Shown in pieces: positions 26,746 through 36,485 of a stretch of DNA of 64,000 nucleotides; within the stretch, counting starts at the first letter, position 1, and every line of letters begins with the position of its first letter. The notes beneath the pieces are model-generated. The model had not been told where the DNA came from, made no database searches, and saw only the letters and a list, made by a program, of their open reading frames with translations. The translations under genes were made by a program, and so were the position numbers. Source of the DNA: Mariniphaga sp964559175 (GTDB lineage: Bacteria; Bacteroidota; Bacteroidia; Bacteroidales; Prolixibacteraceae); assembly GCA_964559175.1 (NCBI GenBank), contig CAZLGT010000003.1, positions 78,804 to 142,803 on the forward strand. The letters run 5' to 3'.

Positions 26746-27876
26746 TTAATATACATGTGATTCTTCATTCATCTCTTCATCTGTAATTTTCTTCCGGTTC
26801 ATCACCTTCCAGAAATAGTAAATGTAGGCAAACACAAACGGAATCATTAGCGAAACATAGCTCATTACTGTAAGTGTAAATTTGCTCGACGAAGCATTTT
26901 GTATGGTTAGCGACGACTGCAAATCGGCAACCGACGGGTAAAATGCAGTATTGTTAAATCCTGCAACCAGAAAGAGTGCGAAAACAGTCAGCACCGTTCC
27001 CGGACCGGCAAACAAAAAGCCTTTGCTGCCCTGGAAAAAGAGGGTTGAAATGATTCCCCACAATACTCCGACAATACCAATCAACATGATTATTAACACA
27101 ACCGGCATCTGCAACAGGTTATTCAGGTATTTGTATTTTTCCATAAATACAACGCCTGACTCGGGATTAACAGCAAATCCTTCTTTCAGAAGCAGCCAGC
27201 CCAGGAAATACAGAAAAAATACCAGGAATAATACTGTTGTAAAAAACAATTGTTTTTGTGAACGCGCCACAATCAGGTCATTATCGATGGTGTAAATAAA
27301 ATACAACAGTCCTAATACCCGCGCCAGGAAAAATACAGCAAGGCCTAACGACACATTATGGAATGTTAACACAGCTTCCAGTCCGCGGGCCTGATTTTGC
27401 CATAATACCTGGTTCATATCGTTCAATTCAAATTGAGCGCCGTTGAAAAAAGTTCCTACAGCTGTTCCAATCAGAATGGTGCCCAGCAAACCATTCAGCA
27501 CAAGAAAAATTTCGTAGGTTTTTGCCCCCAGAAAATTGGCCGGCTTTTTACGGAACTCGTAGGCCACCGCCTGTATGATGAAAGCTGCCAGAATGAGCAG
27601 CCACACCCAGTAAGCGCCTCCGAAACTGGTGGCATAAAAAAGCGGGAACGATGCAAAAAATGCTCCGCCAAAAGTTACCAGCGTTGTAAATGTAAATTCC
27701 CATTTCCGGCCAAGTGTATTCAGAATGATGGTTTTCTCTCCTTCGGTTTTTCCAATGGAATAGAGAAGCGTTTGTCCGCCCTGCACAAACATTAGAAAAA
27801 CAAACAATGCGGCCAGTACCGAAATAAGTACCCACCAGTATTGTTGCAACGCCAAATGCGATAAATTTTCAAACAT
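26746..27876 (-). CDS. cydB: cytochrome bd ubiquinol oxidase subunit II
   Basis: This 376-residue protein has about nine hydrophobic helices, including LQQYWWVLISVLAALFVFLMFVQGG-type opening residues characteristic of CydB. It contains FGGAFFASFPLFYATSFGGAYW and a C-terminal SYVSLMIPFVFAYIYYFW. It forms the integral membrane partner of CydA in the high-affinity terminal quinol oxidase. It lies 16 bases downstream of cydA and 11 bases upstream of the CydX-like ORF. Confidence 0.95.
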   Translation of the reverse strand: MFENLSHLALQQYWWVLISVLAALFVFLMFVQGGQTLLYSIGKTEGEKTIILNTLGRKWEFTFTTLVTFGGAFFASFPLFYATSFGGAYWVWLLILAAFIIQAVAYEFRKKPANFLGAKTYEIFLVLNGLLGTILIGTAVGTFFNGAQFELNDMNQVLWQNQARGLEAVLTFHNVSLGLAVFFLARVLGLLYFIYTIDNDLIVARSQKQLFFTTVLFLVFFLYFLGWLLLKEGFAVNPESGVVFMEKYKYLNNLLQMPVVLIIMLIGIVGVLWGIISTLFFQGSKGFLFAGPGTVLTVFALFLVAGFNNTAFYPSVADLQSSLTIQNASSSKFTLTVMSYVSLMIPFVFAYIYYFWKVMNRKKITDEEMNEESHVY

Positions 27877-27892
27877 AATTTGGTTCCTCCTT

Positions 27893-29449
27893 TTAGTGTT
27901 TCGGTCCGATTTTAATTTGCCTGAACATGATTTTCAGTTCTGCAATCAGCAAAATAGTAAACAGCACAACAAAAAGCCAGAATGTAGTTTGTACCGAACC
28001 CGCACTGATACGAGTTACTCCGGCCATAGTTGGCATCAAATCCTGTACAACCCACGGTTGGCGGCCCATTTCGGCTACAATCCATCCCGCCTGACTTGCC
28101 AGGTATGCCAGCGGAATGGCAATGATGGCCAGACGCAGGAACCAGCGTTTTTCTGTAAGTGTTCCTTTCAGCAGAAACATAAGCGACAAAATAAAGAGAA
28201 GAACAAACATAAAACCCAATCCTACCATCAGGTGAAAGCTGTAAAAGGTAATGGGTATGTTGGGAATTAAATCGTTTACATCTTCAAAATACCCGTAGCC
28301 GAAGTATTTAAAGTAATTTTCCTGAAAATCGTCGCTGGTGAGTTCAGTCCTTAAATTGCCTGCCAGGGCCTCATTCCCGGTTTTTTTGGCTTCCTTGAAT
28401 TCAAATAGCTTACCGATGGCTATTTTCCCCCGTTCAATTTTTTCAGTAGCCGGCATATAACCATATTTCTCATTGCCATTAATTAAATCATTCACTCCCG
28501 GCACAAATGCGTTCCAGTCGAGGAAAGCCATATATGAAAGAAAGTTGGGGATTTCAATCTTCATGGTAAAATCCTTCAGGTTTTCGTTGTTGGGGTCGGT
28601 TTCCGAAGTAGAGAAAAGTCCCAGTGCAACCAGGCCTGCACCTTCGCTGCCGTTGTACAAACCTTCGATGGCGGCAAATTTCATGGGTTGGTCGTGGGCA
28701 ATGGTACGGGTGGAGTTGTCGCCGGTAAGAATGAGGTAAAACGACGAAATGAGCCCGAAAACGCTGGCAATCAGAATGCTTTTCTTCGCCAGTAGCAGTT
28801 CACGCTTTTTCAGGATAAACCATGCTGAAACGCCAATGACAAAAACAGACGCCAGCACAAATCCCGACGAAGTGGCATGTAACCATTTATCCACAGCAAC
28901 CTGTGAGAACAGTACGTCCCAAAAGTTTTGCATTTCGTTGCGGGCGGTATCCGGGTTGAAAACCATACCCACCGGTTTCTGCATCCAGCCATTGGCTACC
29001 AGAATCCATAGCGCCGACATATTGGCTCCGATTGCTGTTAGCCACGTGGCCAGCAGGTGCATTTTTTTGCTCACCTTGTTCCATCCAAAAAACATGATGG
29101 CAATAAAGGTGGACTCCATAAAAAAAGCAAAGATCCCTTCAATGGCCAGCGGGGCACCAAAAATGTCGCCTACAAACCAGGAGTAACTCGACCAGTTGGT
29201 ACCAAACTGGAACTCGAGAATGATACCTGTAGCTACCCCAATGGCAAAGTTTATACCGAAAAGGGTCATCCAGAATTTGGTTATTCGTTTCCACTCCTCC
29301 TTGCCGGTTTTCACATACAACGTTTCCATAAACGCGATAATGAATGTAATGCCCAGCGTGAGCGGAACAAATAACCAGTGGTACATAGCCGTGAGGGCAA
29401 ACTGCGCCCTCGACCAGTTTACTAATGATAAATCTGCTAATTCAACCAT
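27893..29449 (-). CDS. cydA: cytochrome bd ubiquinol oxidase subunit I
   Basis: This 518-residue subunit carries the three hemes and the quinol site. Visible landmarks are the N-terminal heme-ligand His24 (FALTAMYHWLFVPL), His191 (VDKWLHATSSGFV) and the quinol-loop end motif GWIVAEMGRQPWVVQ. Length and motif order match full CydA. It reduces oxygen with quinol electrons under low oxygen. Upstream by 2 bases is the DUF4492 gene. The whole set DUF4492-cydA-cydB-cydX-like is one operon. Confidence 0.97.
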   Translation of the reverse strand: MVELADLSLVNWSRAQFALTAMYHWLFVPLTLGITFIIAFMETLYVKTGKEEWKRITKFWMTLFGINFAIGVATGIILEFQFGTNWSSYSWFVGDIFGAPLAIEGIFAFFMESTFIAIMFFGWNKVSKKMHLLATWLTAIGANMSALWILVANGWMQKPVGMVFNPDTARNEMQNFWDVLFSQVAVDKWLHATSSGFVLASVFVIGVSAWFILKKRELLLAKKSILIASVFGLISSFYLILTGDNSTRTIAHDQPMKFAAIEGLYNGSEGAGLVALGLFSTSETDPNNENLKDFTMKIEIPNFLSYMAFLDWNAFVPGVNDLINGNEKYGYMPATEKIERGKIAIGKLFEFKEAKKTGNEALAGNLRTELTSDDFQENYFKYFGYGYFEDVNDLIPNIPITFYSFHLMVGLGFMFVLLFILSLMFLLKGTLTEKRWFLRLAIIAIPLAYLASQAGWIVAEMGRQPWVVQDLMPTMAGVTRISAGSVQTTFWLFVVLFTILLIAELKIMFRQIKIGPKH

Positions 29450-29451
29450 AA

Positions 29452-29685
29452 TTATTCTTTTGGTTCAGTTAATATTTCCAATACATAATTGCTTCGCTCC
29501 TGGTCGGTTTCAAAATTGGTTTTCAAAAAGTTGGGAAAGAAAAACACTTTCAAAATGGCAAACATGATAAAAAGTTTGATGAGTATAATGAGCCATACCT
29601 GCCTTCCCCAGCCGCTCATGTTCCTGAAACCGTTGATATAGAAACGCCAGATTTGTTGAACGATATTTGGTTTTTTGTTCGTCAT
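29452..29685 (-). CDS. DUF4492 family small membrane protein
   Basis: This 77-residue protein has one membrane helix (VWLIILIKLFIMFAILKVFFF) after a basic N-terminus with IWRFYINGFRNM, the hallmark of DUF4492. Members sit directly upstream of cydA in many Bacteroidota and Campylobacterota, so a role in bd-oxidase assembly or function is likely but not established. It is separated from cydA by 2 bases. Confidence 0.88.
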   Translation of the reverse strand: MTNKKPNIVQQIWRFYINGFRNMSGWGRQVWLIILIKLFIMFAILKVFFFPNFLKTNFETDQERSNYVLEILTEPKE

Positions 29686-29853
29686 TGCGGACTAAAAATA
29701 ATCTTTTTTGAGAAATAACTTTTCGGTTTCAATTAAATTGTTTGGACAAGTTTTTCACATAGAATGATTTTATGTGTTTATGTGCGCATCTATAAATAAT
29801 GAGGAGAAAGAAAGAACAGGTAAAAGAGTTTTATGCTTTGAATAGTAGTTCTG

Positions 29854-30153
29854 TTAGTTTTTTTTCTTCAGTTGATCGTGAATTTTTTTATTGTAAGCCT
29901 GACCCCGTGGTACCAGGTATTCAAAAACTACAGTATTATTGTCAACTTCCAGGCGCAAAAAAAAGAATGCCCTTAAATCACCTATCCGTAACCGGTACAC
30001 ATTTTTATACCCCACTAATTTTTCGCAATTATTCAGGCTTCCAACGTTTTCAGCTTTTTTTACTTCAAGGATGGTTTTTTTTACCGAATCCAGCATTTTC
30101 CCGGATAATTTTTTAACTGCCTTTACAAACGCTTTGGAATATTCAACTTTCAT
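29854..30153 (-). CDS. RelE/ParE-type toxin
   Basis: I use ATG 30153 (MKVEYSKAFVKAVKKL), giving 99 residues, because it overlaps the antitoxin stop as ATGA, a sign of translational coupling. The frame is open a further four codons. The protein has the beta-hairpin core of RelE-family toxins: EKLVGYKNVYRLRIGDLRAFFFL, with basic residues in YRLRIGDLR that would contact mRNA or gyrase. The C-terminal QAYNKKIHDQLKKK is highly basic. Whether it is an RNase or a ParE-type inhibitor is undecided. Confidence 0.85.
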   Translation of the reverse strand: MKVEYSKAFVKAVKKLSGKMLDSVKKTILEVKKAENVGSLNNCEKLVGYKNVYRLRIGDLRAFFFLRLEVDNNTVVFEYLVPRGQAYNKKIHDQLKKKN

Positions 30154-30392
30154 AATCCAAGCCAATTTTCAAATTCTTCCTTTTCCAGGTTGTTAATAGT
30201 ATCTTTTCCTTCGGGGTAATTTTTTAACAGGTAAGAATAGAGTTGCGAGTCCTGGATGTTTTCGGCCAGTTCGTCAAGCGATTTTTCAATCAGAGCTTTT
30301 AAGTTTGTTCCTTCTTCAGCAGCTTTAACCGATAAAATTTTAAAAGTATCTGCATTTAAATCAATTATTTTCCGTTTCCTTTCTTTTTCCAT
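30150..30392 (-). CDS. antitoxin partner of the RelE/ParE-type toxin
   Basis: This 80-residue protein begins with a basic MEKERKRKIIDL. This is followed by a ribbon-helix-helix-like segment (LNADTFKILSVKAAEEGTN then LKALIEKSLDELA), as in CopG/RelB-type antitoxins. The acidic C-terminal part would wrap the toxin. It is the first gene of the pair, in the usual antitoxin-toxin order, and probably represses its own AT-rich promoter at about 30410-30440. Confidence 0.8.
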   Translation of the reverse strand: MEKERKRKIIDLNADTFKILSVKAAEEGTNLKALIEKSLDELAENIQDSQLYSYLLKNYPEGKDTINNLEKEEFENWLGL

Positions 30393-30409
30393 TTTTATTT
30401 GTTTTTTTG

Positions 30410-30440
30410 CAAATATATATTAAATATATGATATATGCCA
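30410..30440 (-). promoter_or_regulatory. promoter and possible operator of the toxin-antitoxin operon
   Basis: On the minus strand, 30417-30410 reads TATATTTG, a full match to TAnnTTTG. It lies in a run of repeated ATATAT units (30411-30440) that could bind the ribbon-helix-helix antitoxin. The -33 box is weak. Confidence 0.42.
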
Positions 30441-30681
30441 TATTCTTAATGTATTGATTTTTCTTAACAGATTTTGAAATTGAACATTTTAAGCAACCGC
30501 ACTCATAAAAGGGAATTATTCATTTTGTGTTAAAGTTTTTCAATAGTTTATAACCAAATTTTTTGTTCTATTTAACTCATTGATCCAATGCTGCAAAATT
30601 AATCTCCCAAAAAATTTTATATTAATCATTTGTTCTTTAATTTTAACGCATAATTTTAAACAAAAGTTTATTCAAATTAAA

Positions 30682-32052
30682 ATGGAAAATACGAATTTAA
30701 AAACAGATGTATTGGTGATTGGCAGTAGCGCTGCCGGTTTGGTGGGAGCTTTGACAGGAAAAAGGGTTCACCCGTCAAAAAAGTTTACAGTGGTAACCCG
30801 TTTTCCTAAAACGTTAATTCCCTGTGGAATTCCATACATTTTCGGCTCGGTCGGAAGTTCGGACAACGATATTCTGCCAGCCGGTAAAATGTTTGAAGCC
30901 AACGATATTGAGATGCTGGTAGATGAGGCAGAATCCATTCGGTTAAATGAAAAAACTGTACGGTTTCAGTCTGGAAAAGTGATTGAGTACGAAAAACTGG
31001 TGATTGGAACCGGTTCGCTACCCATTCAACCCAAATGGTTGAAAGGCGCCGACCTTGAAAATGTTTTTACCGTGCCCAAAAACAAGGTTTACCTCGATGA
31101 AATGCACGAGAAACTGAAAACTTTCAACAAAATTGCAGTCATTGGTGCCGGGTTTATTGGTATCGAAATTTCGGATGAACTGAAAAAAGCCGGAAAAGAA
31201 GTAACGCTTGTTGAAAAATTGCCGCGCATTTTAGGCCTGGCTTTCGATGGCGATATTTCTGAAAGGGCTGAGAAGTTGCTGATAGACAGAGGTGTAAGAA
31301 TTATGACAGGAACCACGGTTTCCGAAATTGCAGGAAACGGGAAAGTAGATAGCGTTAAGTTTGAAAATGGCCAAAAACTGAATACCGAAGCTGTAATTCT
31401 TGCCATGGGGTACGAACCCAATTCAAAACTGGCTGCCGAAGCAGGGTTGCCCGTTAGCGACCGCGGTTTTGTAAAAGTGGACGATTATATGCGTACATCA
31501 GATCCCGATGTGTTTGCTGTTGGCGATTGTGCCGAAAAACGCGATTTTATTACCCGCAAGCCTTCGCCGGTGATGCTGGCCTCGACGGCCTGCGCAGAAG
31601 CGCGGATTGCCGGGATGAACCTGTATAAGCTATCGGCCATCAAGACCTTTATCGGGACCATTTCAATTTTCTCCACCGCCATCGGAACAACCGGCTTTGG
31701 TGTGGCAGGAATTACTGAAACGCAGGCAGAAGCTGAGAATTTCGAATTTGTTGCCGGAACATTTGAAGGAATCGATCGGCACCCGGGAACCCTTGAAGAT
31801 ACACACAAACAATTTGTAAAGCTGGTAGTTGGCCGCGAGTCGGGTGTTATTTTGGGAGGCGAGGTGTATGGTGGCCTCTCGGCAGGCGAATTAACCAATA
31901 TCATAGGAATTATCGTGCAAAACCGGATGACACTGAACTCCTTGCTTACTGCGCAGTTTGGTACCCATCCGCTGCTTACGGCTTCTCCGGCAGGTTATCC
32001 GCTGGTGAAAGCAGCCGAAAATGCGGCTTCCAAAATTATGTTTAGGCAGTAA
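30682..32052 (+). CDS. FAD-dependent CoA-disulfide reductase / NADH oxidase-like protein
   Basis: I take ATG 30682 (MENTNLKTD), giving 456 residues. The frame extends to 30580 but the extra 34 residues look non-coding. The protein has an FAD-binding start (DVLVIGSSAAG), a single redox Cys48 in LIPCGIPY, an NAD(P)H motif (AVIGAGFIGIE) and the second FAD motif VFAVGDCAE. A single active-site Cys places it with CoA-disulfide reductases, Npx-type peroxidases and polysulfide reductases. A dimerisation domain ends it. It is convergent with the PiT-family permease. I cannot tell CoA-disulfide from polysulfide as substrate. Confidence 0.87.
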   Translation: MENTNLKTDVLVIGSSAAGLVGALTGKRVHPSKKFTVVTRFPKTLIPCGIPYIFGSVGSSDNDILPAGKMFEANDIEMLVDEAESIRLNEKTVRFQSGKVIEYEKLVIGTGSLPIQPKWLKGADLENVFTVPKNKVYLDEMHEKLKTFNKIAVIGAGFIGIEISDELKKAGKEVTLVEKLPRILGLAFDGDISERAEKLLIDRGVRIMTGTTVSEIAGNGKVDSVKFENGQKLNTEAVILAMGYEPNSKLAAEAGLPVSDRGFVKVDDYMRTSDPDVFAVGDCAEKRDFITRKPSPVMLASTACAEARIAGMNLYKLSAIKTFIGTISIFSTAIGTTGFGVAGITETQAEAENFEFVAGTFEGIDRHPGTLEDTHKQFVKLVVGRESGVILGGEVYGGLSAGELTNIIGIIVQNRMTLNSLLTAQFGTHPLLTASPAGYPLVKAAENAASKIMFRQ

Positions 32053-32112
32053 TGTAACAGTGCCCATATAAGGTACACTGATGTTAACTCTGAATGTTGC
32101 TGGTTTTTAATT

Positions 32113-33153
32113 TCATACAATTTTGAAATAATCTGCCAGAAAAATAAGCAACAGTGAGAGGCAGAAAGCTATGCAGGGAGCAATTAGCCACATAAGGAAA
32201 AACTTTTTCACCTCTGTTTTTCTGAAAATGTTTTTGGGACCGAGTTTGGCTACGCCAATGCCCAGAATGGCAGCTACATTCAATTGAACGAGCGATGTGG
32301 GAATTCCTTTTACAATGGAGGCCAGAAGCAACAGACTGGCTGAAACAATGCCAATAATTACGGCTTCGAATTTGCCAAACAAAACAATTTCTTTTCCTGT
32401 GTTTTGAACTATTTTTTTTCCAAAAAAAGAACTCCCTATGCCAAAGCTGGGAGCAACAATCAGTGTGGAAAGAATCATTAGGATTACAAAATGCTGGTCG
32501 AGTGAAAGATTCAGCTCGTTGGCAGTCATTGAGGCAATTGGGCCTGCAGCGTTGGCTACATTATTTGCTCCAATAGAAAATGCCACATACAGGGCCGTAA
32601 TTAGAATGATTCCGTCCCACACCGGTTTGAGGTTAATGTTTTTAGCCCTCGATATCGTCAATCCCCTGCGTCGCATGGGCCGATAAATATATTTTCCGAG
32701 GAAATAGCTGATAGCGTATGAAATAACCGGCAGAATAAACCAGGTGGGAATTATTTCAGTAAGAAGTTTCGTAGAGTTGAATTCATGAAAATACAACGCC
32801 GGAGCAACAATAGCAAAAACGGTACTTTGACTGGTAGATTGGGGCACACCGGCAAGGTTGGCAATTAGCAAGGAAACAGCCACAGAAAAAAGGATGATGG
32901 AAACAATTGAAAAGGTCATCATTTCTGGCGCCAGCAATCCCTGCCCAATAGTTGTTGCCGTATTTTTTCCTGCAATAATGGCACCCAGGAAAACCATAAT
33001 TCCGAAAAGTCCCGGAATTAAACTGTGACGAACCACATTGGCTCCGTAAGCAGCAGAAAATGAAGGGCCGGTTCCGCTGCCCCCCATGGTAATGGCAAGA
33101 AACATGGCAATAATGAAGGGAATAAGAAGTTGGCTGAATAATGGTGAAATCAT
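32113..33153 (-). CDS. PiT-family permease (phosphate or sulfate)
   Basis: This 346-residue protein has about ten membrane segments and the family signature GANNVANAAGP, with an N-terminal counterpart AAYGANVVRHSL. Classic PiT phosphate carriers are longer. The short form resembles CysP-type sulfate permeases in length, so sulfate is a real alternative substrate. It is translated 5 bases after the TonB-dependent receptor gene and is clearly in its operon, which is unusual for a housekeeping phosphate carrier. Confidence 0.85.
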   Translation of the reverse strand: MISPLFSQLLIPFIIAMFLAITMGGSGTGPSFSAAYGANVVRHSLIPGLFGIMVFLGAIIAGKNTATTIGQGLLAPEMMTFSIVSIILFSVAVSLLIANLAGVPQSTSQSTVFAIVAPALYFHEFNSTKLLTEIIPTWFILPVISYAISYFLGKYIYRPMRRRGLTISRAKNINLKPVWDGIILITALYVAFSIGANNVANAAGPIASMTANELNLSLDQHFVILMILSTLIVAPSFGIGSSFFGKKIVQNTGKEIVLFGKFEAVIIGIVSASLLLLASIVKGIPTSLVQLNVAAILGIGVAKLGPKNIFRKTEVKKFFLMWLIAPCIAFCLSLLLIFLADYFKIV

Positions 33154-33158
33154 AATTT

Positions 33159-35714
33159 TTAATCGAATTGAAAGGTTTTTCGAAGTGTAAAACCAGTAGT
33201 TAAGGGATCCCCCAGCACTCCGGCAAAATGACCTGTATTTCCTCCTGCCGGCATCAGCTGTTCAAAATAGTCTGTATCCAACAGATTGCGTGCCCAAACA
33301 AACAGCGACAATCCGGTAAAATTCTTTATTCCAAACTGAGCGTTCAATAACGCATACGAGTCGATAACAAGATATTCTGACGGGGATGAACCGGACGAGA
33401 ATTTTGATCGGTAAAACAAATCGGTGTAAAAGAAATAGGTTACTGGTTGTGAGAAGAAATTTCCAGCTTTTGAAAATTCGAAACCTCCACTAAACGCCCA
33501 TTTTGAAATGCCGGGCAATTGTTTGCCCGAAATATCTTTGAATGATGGCCCTCCGGTTTCTTCGAGCGGTGGTGGTGCATTTTTAAACGAAACATATTTA
33601 CCGTCGGTATAAGCCAATGCAGCGTTCAATGAAAGCATTTCGGCAATTCTGAATTTTCCGTCAAGTTCAGCACCTTTAACACGAACTTTTTCAGCATTGG
33701 CCAAATACCCCCTGGTAACAGAAAGATCGGCGGCCTGAACCTGTGTCTGGTAGTTTTTAATTGTTGTATTAAAAACGGTAACATTGAAAAATGAAGCAGT
33801 AGCCGGGGTGGATTTTATCCCCAATTCATAATGAACAACCTCTTCGGGTTTAATCACTGCAAGCCCGGTCATTGGTTTTCCGTTTTCGCGGGGCAACCCA
33901 CCCAGGTTGAGGCCGACCGGTTTAAAACTGGTAGCAACTGTGGCAAAAGAATTCAGTTTTTTGGTTGGTCTGTAATTTATTGTAAGTTGACCCGAAATAT
34001 TGGTTTTATCAATATTGGCATCGAAAGCCTGGTCGCTGTAAACTGAATTTTTGAGCGCGATTAAAGCCGGGTCGCTGGTTTGGAGGCCTCCGTATGTTTC
34101 CCTTCTGAAATCCACTTTTTTGAGGTCATAGTTTATTCGCATTCCCGGCAACACATGCAGCCGGCTGGAAATGGCCCAGTCAATCTGCCCGAATATAGCT
34201 CCGCTAAAGGTTGTAAGTTTTGGATAGGTTTTCAGTCCGTAGCCATCGAGTAACCCGGGTGTTTGCCAGAGCGGACTGGCTGAGTTCTGAGAAAACCGCC
34301 ATTGATCCCGGCCCGATTCCTGGGTGTGGGCACCGTCAGGATTGAGTTTCTGAAAGATGGCAAAAAGGCCGGTCACGCCGCTTATTTTCGGTGAAATTTC
34401 TCCGGCATACCGGATTTCCTGAGAAAATTGCTGGTGTTTTGAAGGGGCCTGAGACATGGTGAGAGCCTGTAGTCCGGTAAAATCCCTGTCGTTCGACGGG
34501 CCCCAGTTCCAGTACCTCCAGGCAGATGTTGAAGTAATGGTACCTTCTCCCGGTTTAACGTCGATGTTAATTGATGCTCCTCCGAAATCCTGGTCTGATC
34601 TCCAGGGTGTATCATGGTCGATTAACCGGTCGAACGGATTACGCGACGGCAGTTCATAATTCAGGTCGGCAATAATTTCCTCAAACTGGCGATATTCAGG
34701 GCGCAATGTGGGAGCCACGCCGACAAAAACCATGGCATAACCATTGGGGCGTTGCCTGGATACATCGGCTGCCAATACAATTTCGGTTATTTGCGAAGGC
34801 TTTATAAGCAACTGCCCTCTTGCTCCCAGGTTGTTTAAATCGTTTACATGTTCCTGGCGCGCTGTATTGTAAATTGTCCCGTCGCGCTGTGTGCCCGAAA
34901 ACGATAATCTCCCTGCAACTGCTTTGCCCAGAGGACCGGTTAGAGATGCTTTTGCCTGAATAAAACCGTAATTTCCATAGCTCACTTCAAACTTCCCCAT
35001 CGGTGCAAATTCCGGTTTTCGGGAAGTGATGTTAAATGCGCCGGCAGTGGTGTTTTTTCCGTAAAGTGTTCCCTGCGGTCCGCGGAGTACTTCGATCCGG
35101 TCAATGTCAATAAAATCGAGTGTAGTTGCAGCCGGACGGGCATAATACACTCCATCCACATAAAACCCGACACCGGGGTCAATTCCGTCGTTTGTGAGTC
35201 CGAAAGTTGAGCCCAATCCCCTGATATTTAGTGTTGTGTTTCGTGGATTGGAGGAATAAAGCTGTATGGAAGGAATGAGTTCTTTTACCCGGTTTACATT
35301 GAATGCATGAGCAGCTTCTGCTTTTGACCCCAGAACTACTGACATGGGGACTGGAATTTCCGAAAGTGATTCGGAGCGGCGACGGGCAGTAACAATAATT
35401 TCGGCAACCGTATTGTCTGATAAAAGGGTAATTTTTATAGGTGCTTCCGGCTCCCCGGCTACTTTTATTTCGCGTGAAATCATTCCAACCGACCGGATTT
35501 CAAGAAAAACAGGAAAATTCATGTCGGTTTCAAGAAGAAAACAGCCTTCCAAATCCGTAACCGTATAAATTTGTGTCCCCTTTATCCGAACAGTAGCCGA
35601 AACAACTGAAAAACCATCAGTGTCTTTTACAATTCCTTCAATCCGGTTGGTTGAGAATGTCCGATAAGTAAAGCTGAACAAAAGAGCAATACAGAACAGA
35701 AGTTTTGTCTTCAT
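33159..35714 (-). CDS. TonB-dependent receptor with carboxypeptidase-regulatory-like domain
   Basis: This 851-residue protein has a signal peptide (CIALLFSFTYRTFS). It has an N-terminal CarboxypepD-reg-like domain (IEGIVKDTDGFSVVSATVRIKG) and then a plug (NTTLNIRGLGSTFG, YVDGVYYARPAATTLDFIDID, VLRGPQGTLYGKNTTAGAFNI) and barrel ending GFTLRKTFQFD, with terminal Phe two residues from the end. The plug is of the non-SusC type, similar to receptors for small organic or metal complexes. No SusD is adjacent. The PiT-family permease directly follows, suggesting a two-step import route across outer and inner membranes. The ligand is unknown. Confidence 0.92.
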   Translation of the reverse strand: MKTKLLFCIALLFSFTYRTFSTNRIEGIVKDTDGFSVVSATVRIKGTQIYTVTDLEGCFLLETDMNFPVFLEIRSVGMISREIKVAGEPEAPIKITLLSDNTVAEIIVTARRRSESLSEIPVPMSVVLGSKAEAAHAFNVNRVKELIPSIQLYSSNPRNTTLNIRGLGSTFGLTNDGIDPGVGFYVDGVYYARPAATTLDFIDIDRIEVLRGPQGTLYGKNTTAGAFNITSRKPEFAPMGKFEVSYGNYGFIQAKASLTGPLGKAVAGRLSFSGTQRDGTIYNTARQEHVNDLNNLGARGQLLIKPSQITEIVLAADVSRQRPNGYAMVFVGVAPTLRPEYRQFEEIIADLNYELPSRNPFDRLIDHDTPWRSDQDFGGASINIDVKPGEGTITSTSAWRYWNWGPSNDRDFTGLQALTMSQAPSKHQQFSQEIRYAGEISPKISGVTGLFAIFQKLNPDGAHTQESGRDQWRFSQNSASPLWQTPGLLDGYGLKTYPKLTTFSGAIFGQIDWAISSRLHVLPGMRINYDLKKVDFRRETYGGLQTSDPALIALKNSVYSDQAFDANIDKTNISGQLTINYRPTKKLNSFATVATSFKPVGLNLGGLPRENGKPMTGLAVIKPEEVVHYELGIKSTPATASFFNVTVFNTTIKNYQTQVQAADLSVTRGYLANAEKVRVKGAELDGKFRIAEMLSLNAALAYTDGKYVSFKNAPPPLEETGGPSFKDISGKQLPGISKWAFSGGFEFSKAGNFFSQPVTYFFYTDLFYRSKFSSGSSPSEYLVIDSYALLNAQFGIKNFTGLSLFVWARNLLDTDYFEQLMPAGGNTGHFAGVLGDPLTTGFTLRKTFQFD

Positions 35715-35763
35715 TTTACAATTGACCTAAAAATATTCTTAATCCATCGAGCTAAACGAAGGA

Positions 35764-35795
35764 CAAAAGTATTTTGAAGAAACAAAGTGAACAAC
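35764..35795 (-). promoter_or_regulatory. promoter of the TonB receptor-permease operon
   Basis: On the minus strand, GTTG (35795-35792), a 20-base spacer and TACTTTTG (35771-35764) fit the Bacteroidota promoter. The start codon lies 50 bases further on. This separates the receptor operon from the two-component pair upstream. Confidence 0.6.
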
Positions 35796-35846
35796 AGCTA
35801 AAAAACGTAGTTTGGGCAATACGCATAAAAACGTATTGCAGGGAAA

Positions 35847-36485
35847 TTAAAGGGTGAGGTAACCATTTTTGATGGCATAAACCACAAGGTTGGCAGTGTT
35901 TCCCGAATGGGTTTTCAATAACAGATTTTCCCGGTGTTTGTCGATGGTTCGTTTACTTACCCTGAGTCGGTCGGCTATTTCGTTGTTGGTGAGTCCTTTG
36001 CAAATAAAATTCAATACCTCGGTTTCGCGTGCAGTTAATTCTTCCTGATTGGCAGCATTACTTTTCGGAGGATTTTTTAGAATGTCATTCAGTATTTCAA
36101 TTGAAATGTAGCTTTTGTCGTTATAAACATCAACAATGGCTTTTTCTACTTCCTGAAAATTTGAATTCTTCAGCAGAAATCCGCATGCACCTGCTTCAAC
36201 CATACTCAGGTAATAATTTTTATCGGAATACATCGACAGCGCAATGATTTTAATTCCGGGTTGAATATCAACCGCTTTTTTGGCTGCTTCAATCCCGTTC
36301 ATCACCGGCATTTCTATGTCGAGCAGGGCAATGTCAACCGTGTTACTGCTTAAGTTATCAATAAACTGCTGCCCGTTTTCTGCCTCATAAACGGCACCGA
36401 TGTAGTTAAGGTTTGAAAGGAGTAATTTTAAACCCTGCCTGAAAAGCTGGTGGTCATCTACAATATATACGGATATTTTTTTCAT
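35847..36485 (-). CDS. LuxR-type response regulator
   Basis: This 212-residue protein has a receiver domain (VYIVDDHQLFRQGL, phosphoacceptor Asp56 in LLDIEMP, then ALSMYSD and LLKNSNFQEV) and a C-terminal LuxR helix-turn-helix (ELTARETEVLNFICKGLTNNEIADRL, SKRTIDKHRENL). Its ATG overlaps the stop of the sensor kinase gene by 4 bases, so it is the cognate regulator. It lies just upstream of the TonB receptor-permease operon and is its most likely regulator. Confidence 0.95.
   Translation of the reverse strand: MKKISVYIVDDHQLFRQGLKLLLSNLNYIGAVYEAENGQQFIDNLSSNTVDIALLDIEMPVMNGIEAAKKAVDIQPGIKIIALSMYSDKNYYLSMVEAGACGFLLKNSNFQEVEKAIVDVYNDKSYISIEILNDILKNPPKSNAANQEELTARETEVLNFICKGLTNNEIADRLRVSKRTIDKHRENLLLKTHSGNTANLVVYAIKNGYLTL

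Noticed and set aside
32053..32112. Terminator between the flavoprotein and PiT permease genes
   Set aside because: Only a 5-bp stem (CAGTG/CACTG) is visible, with no T run next to it.
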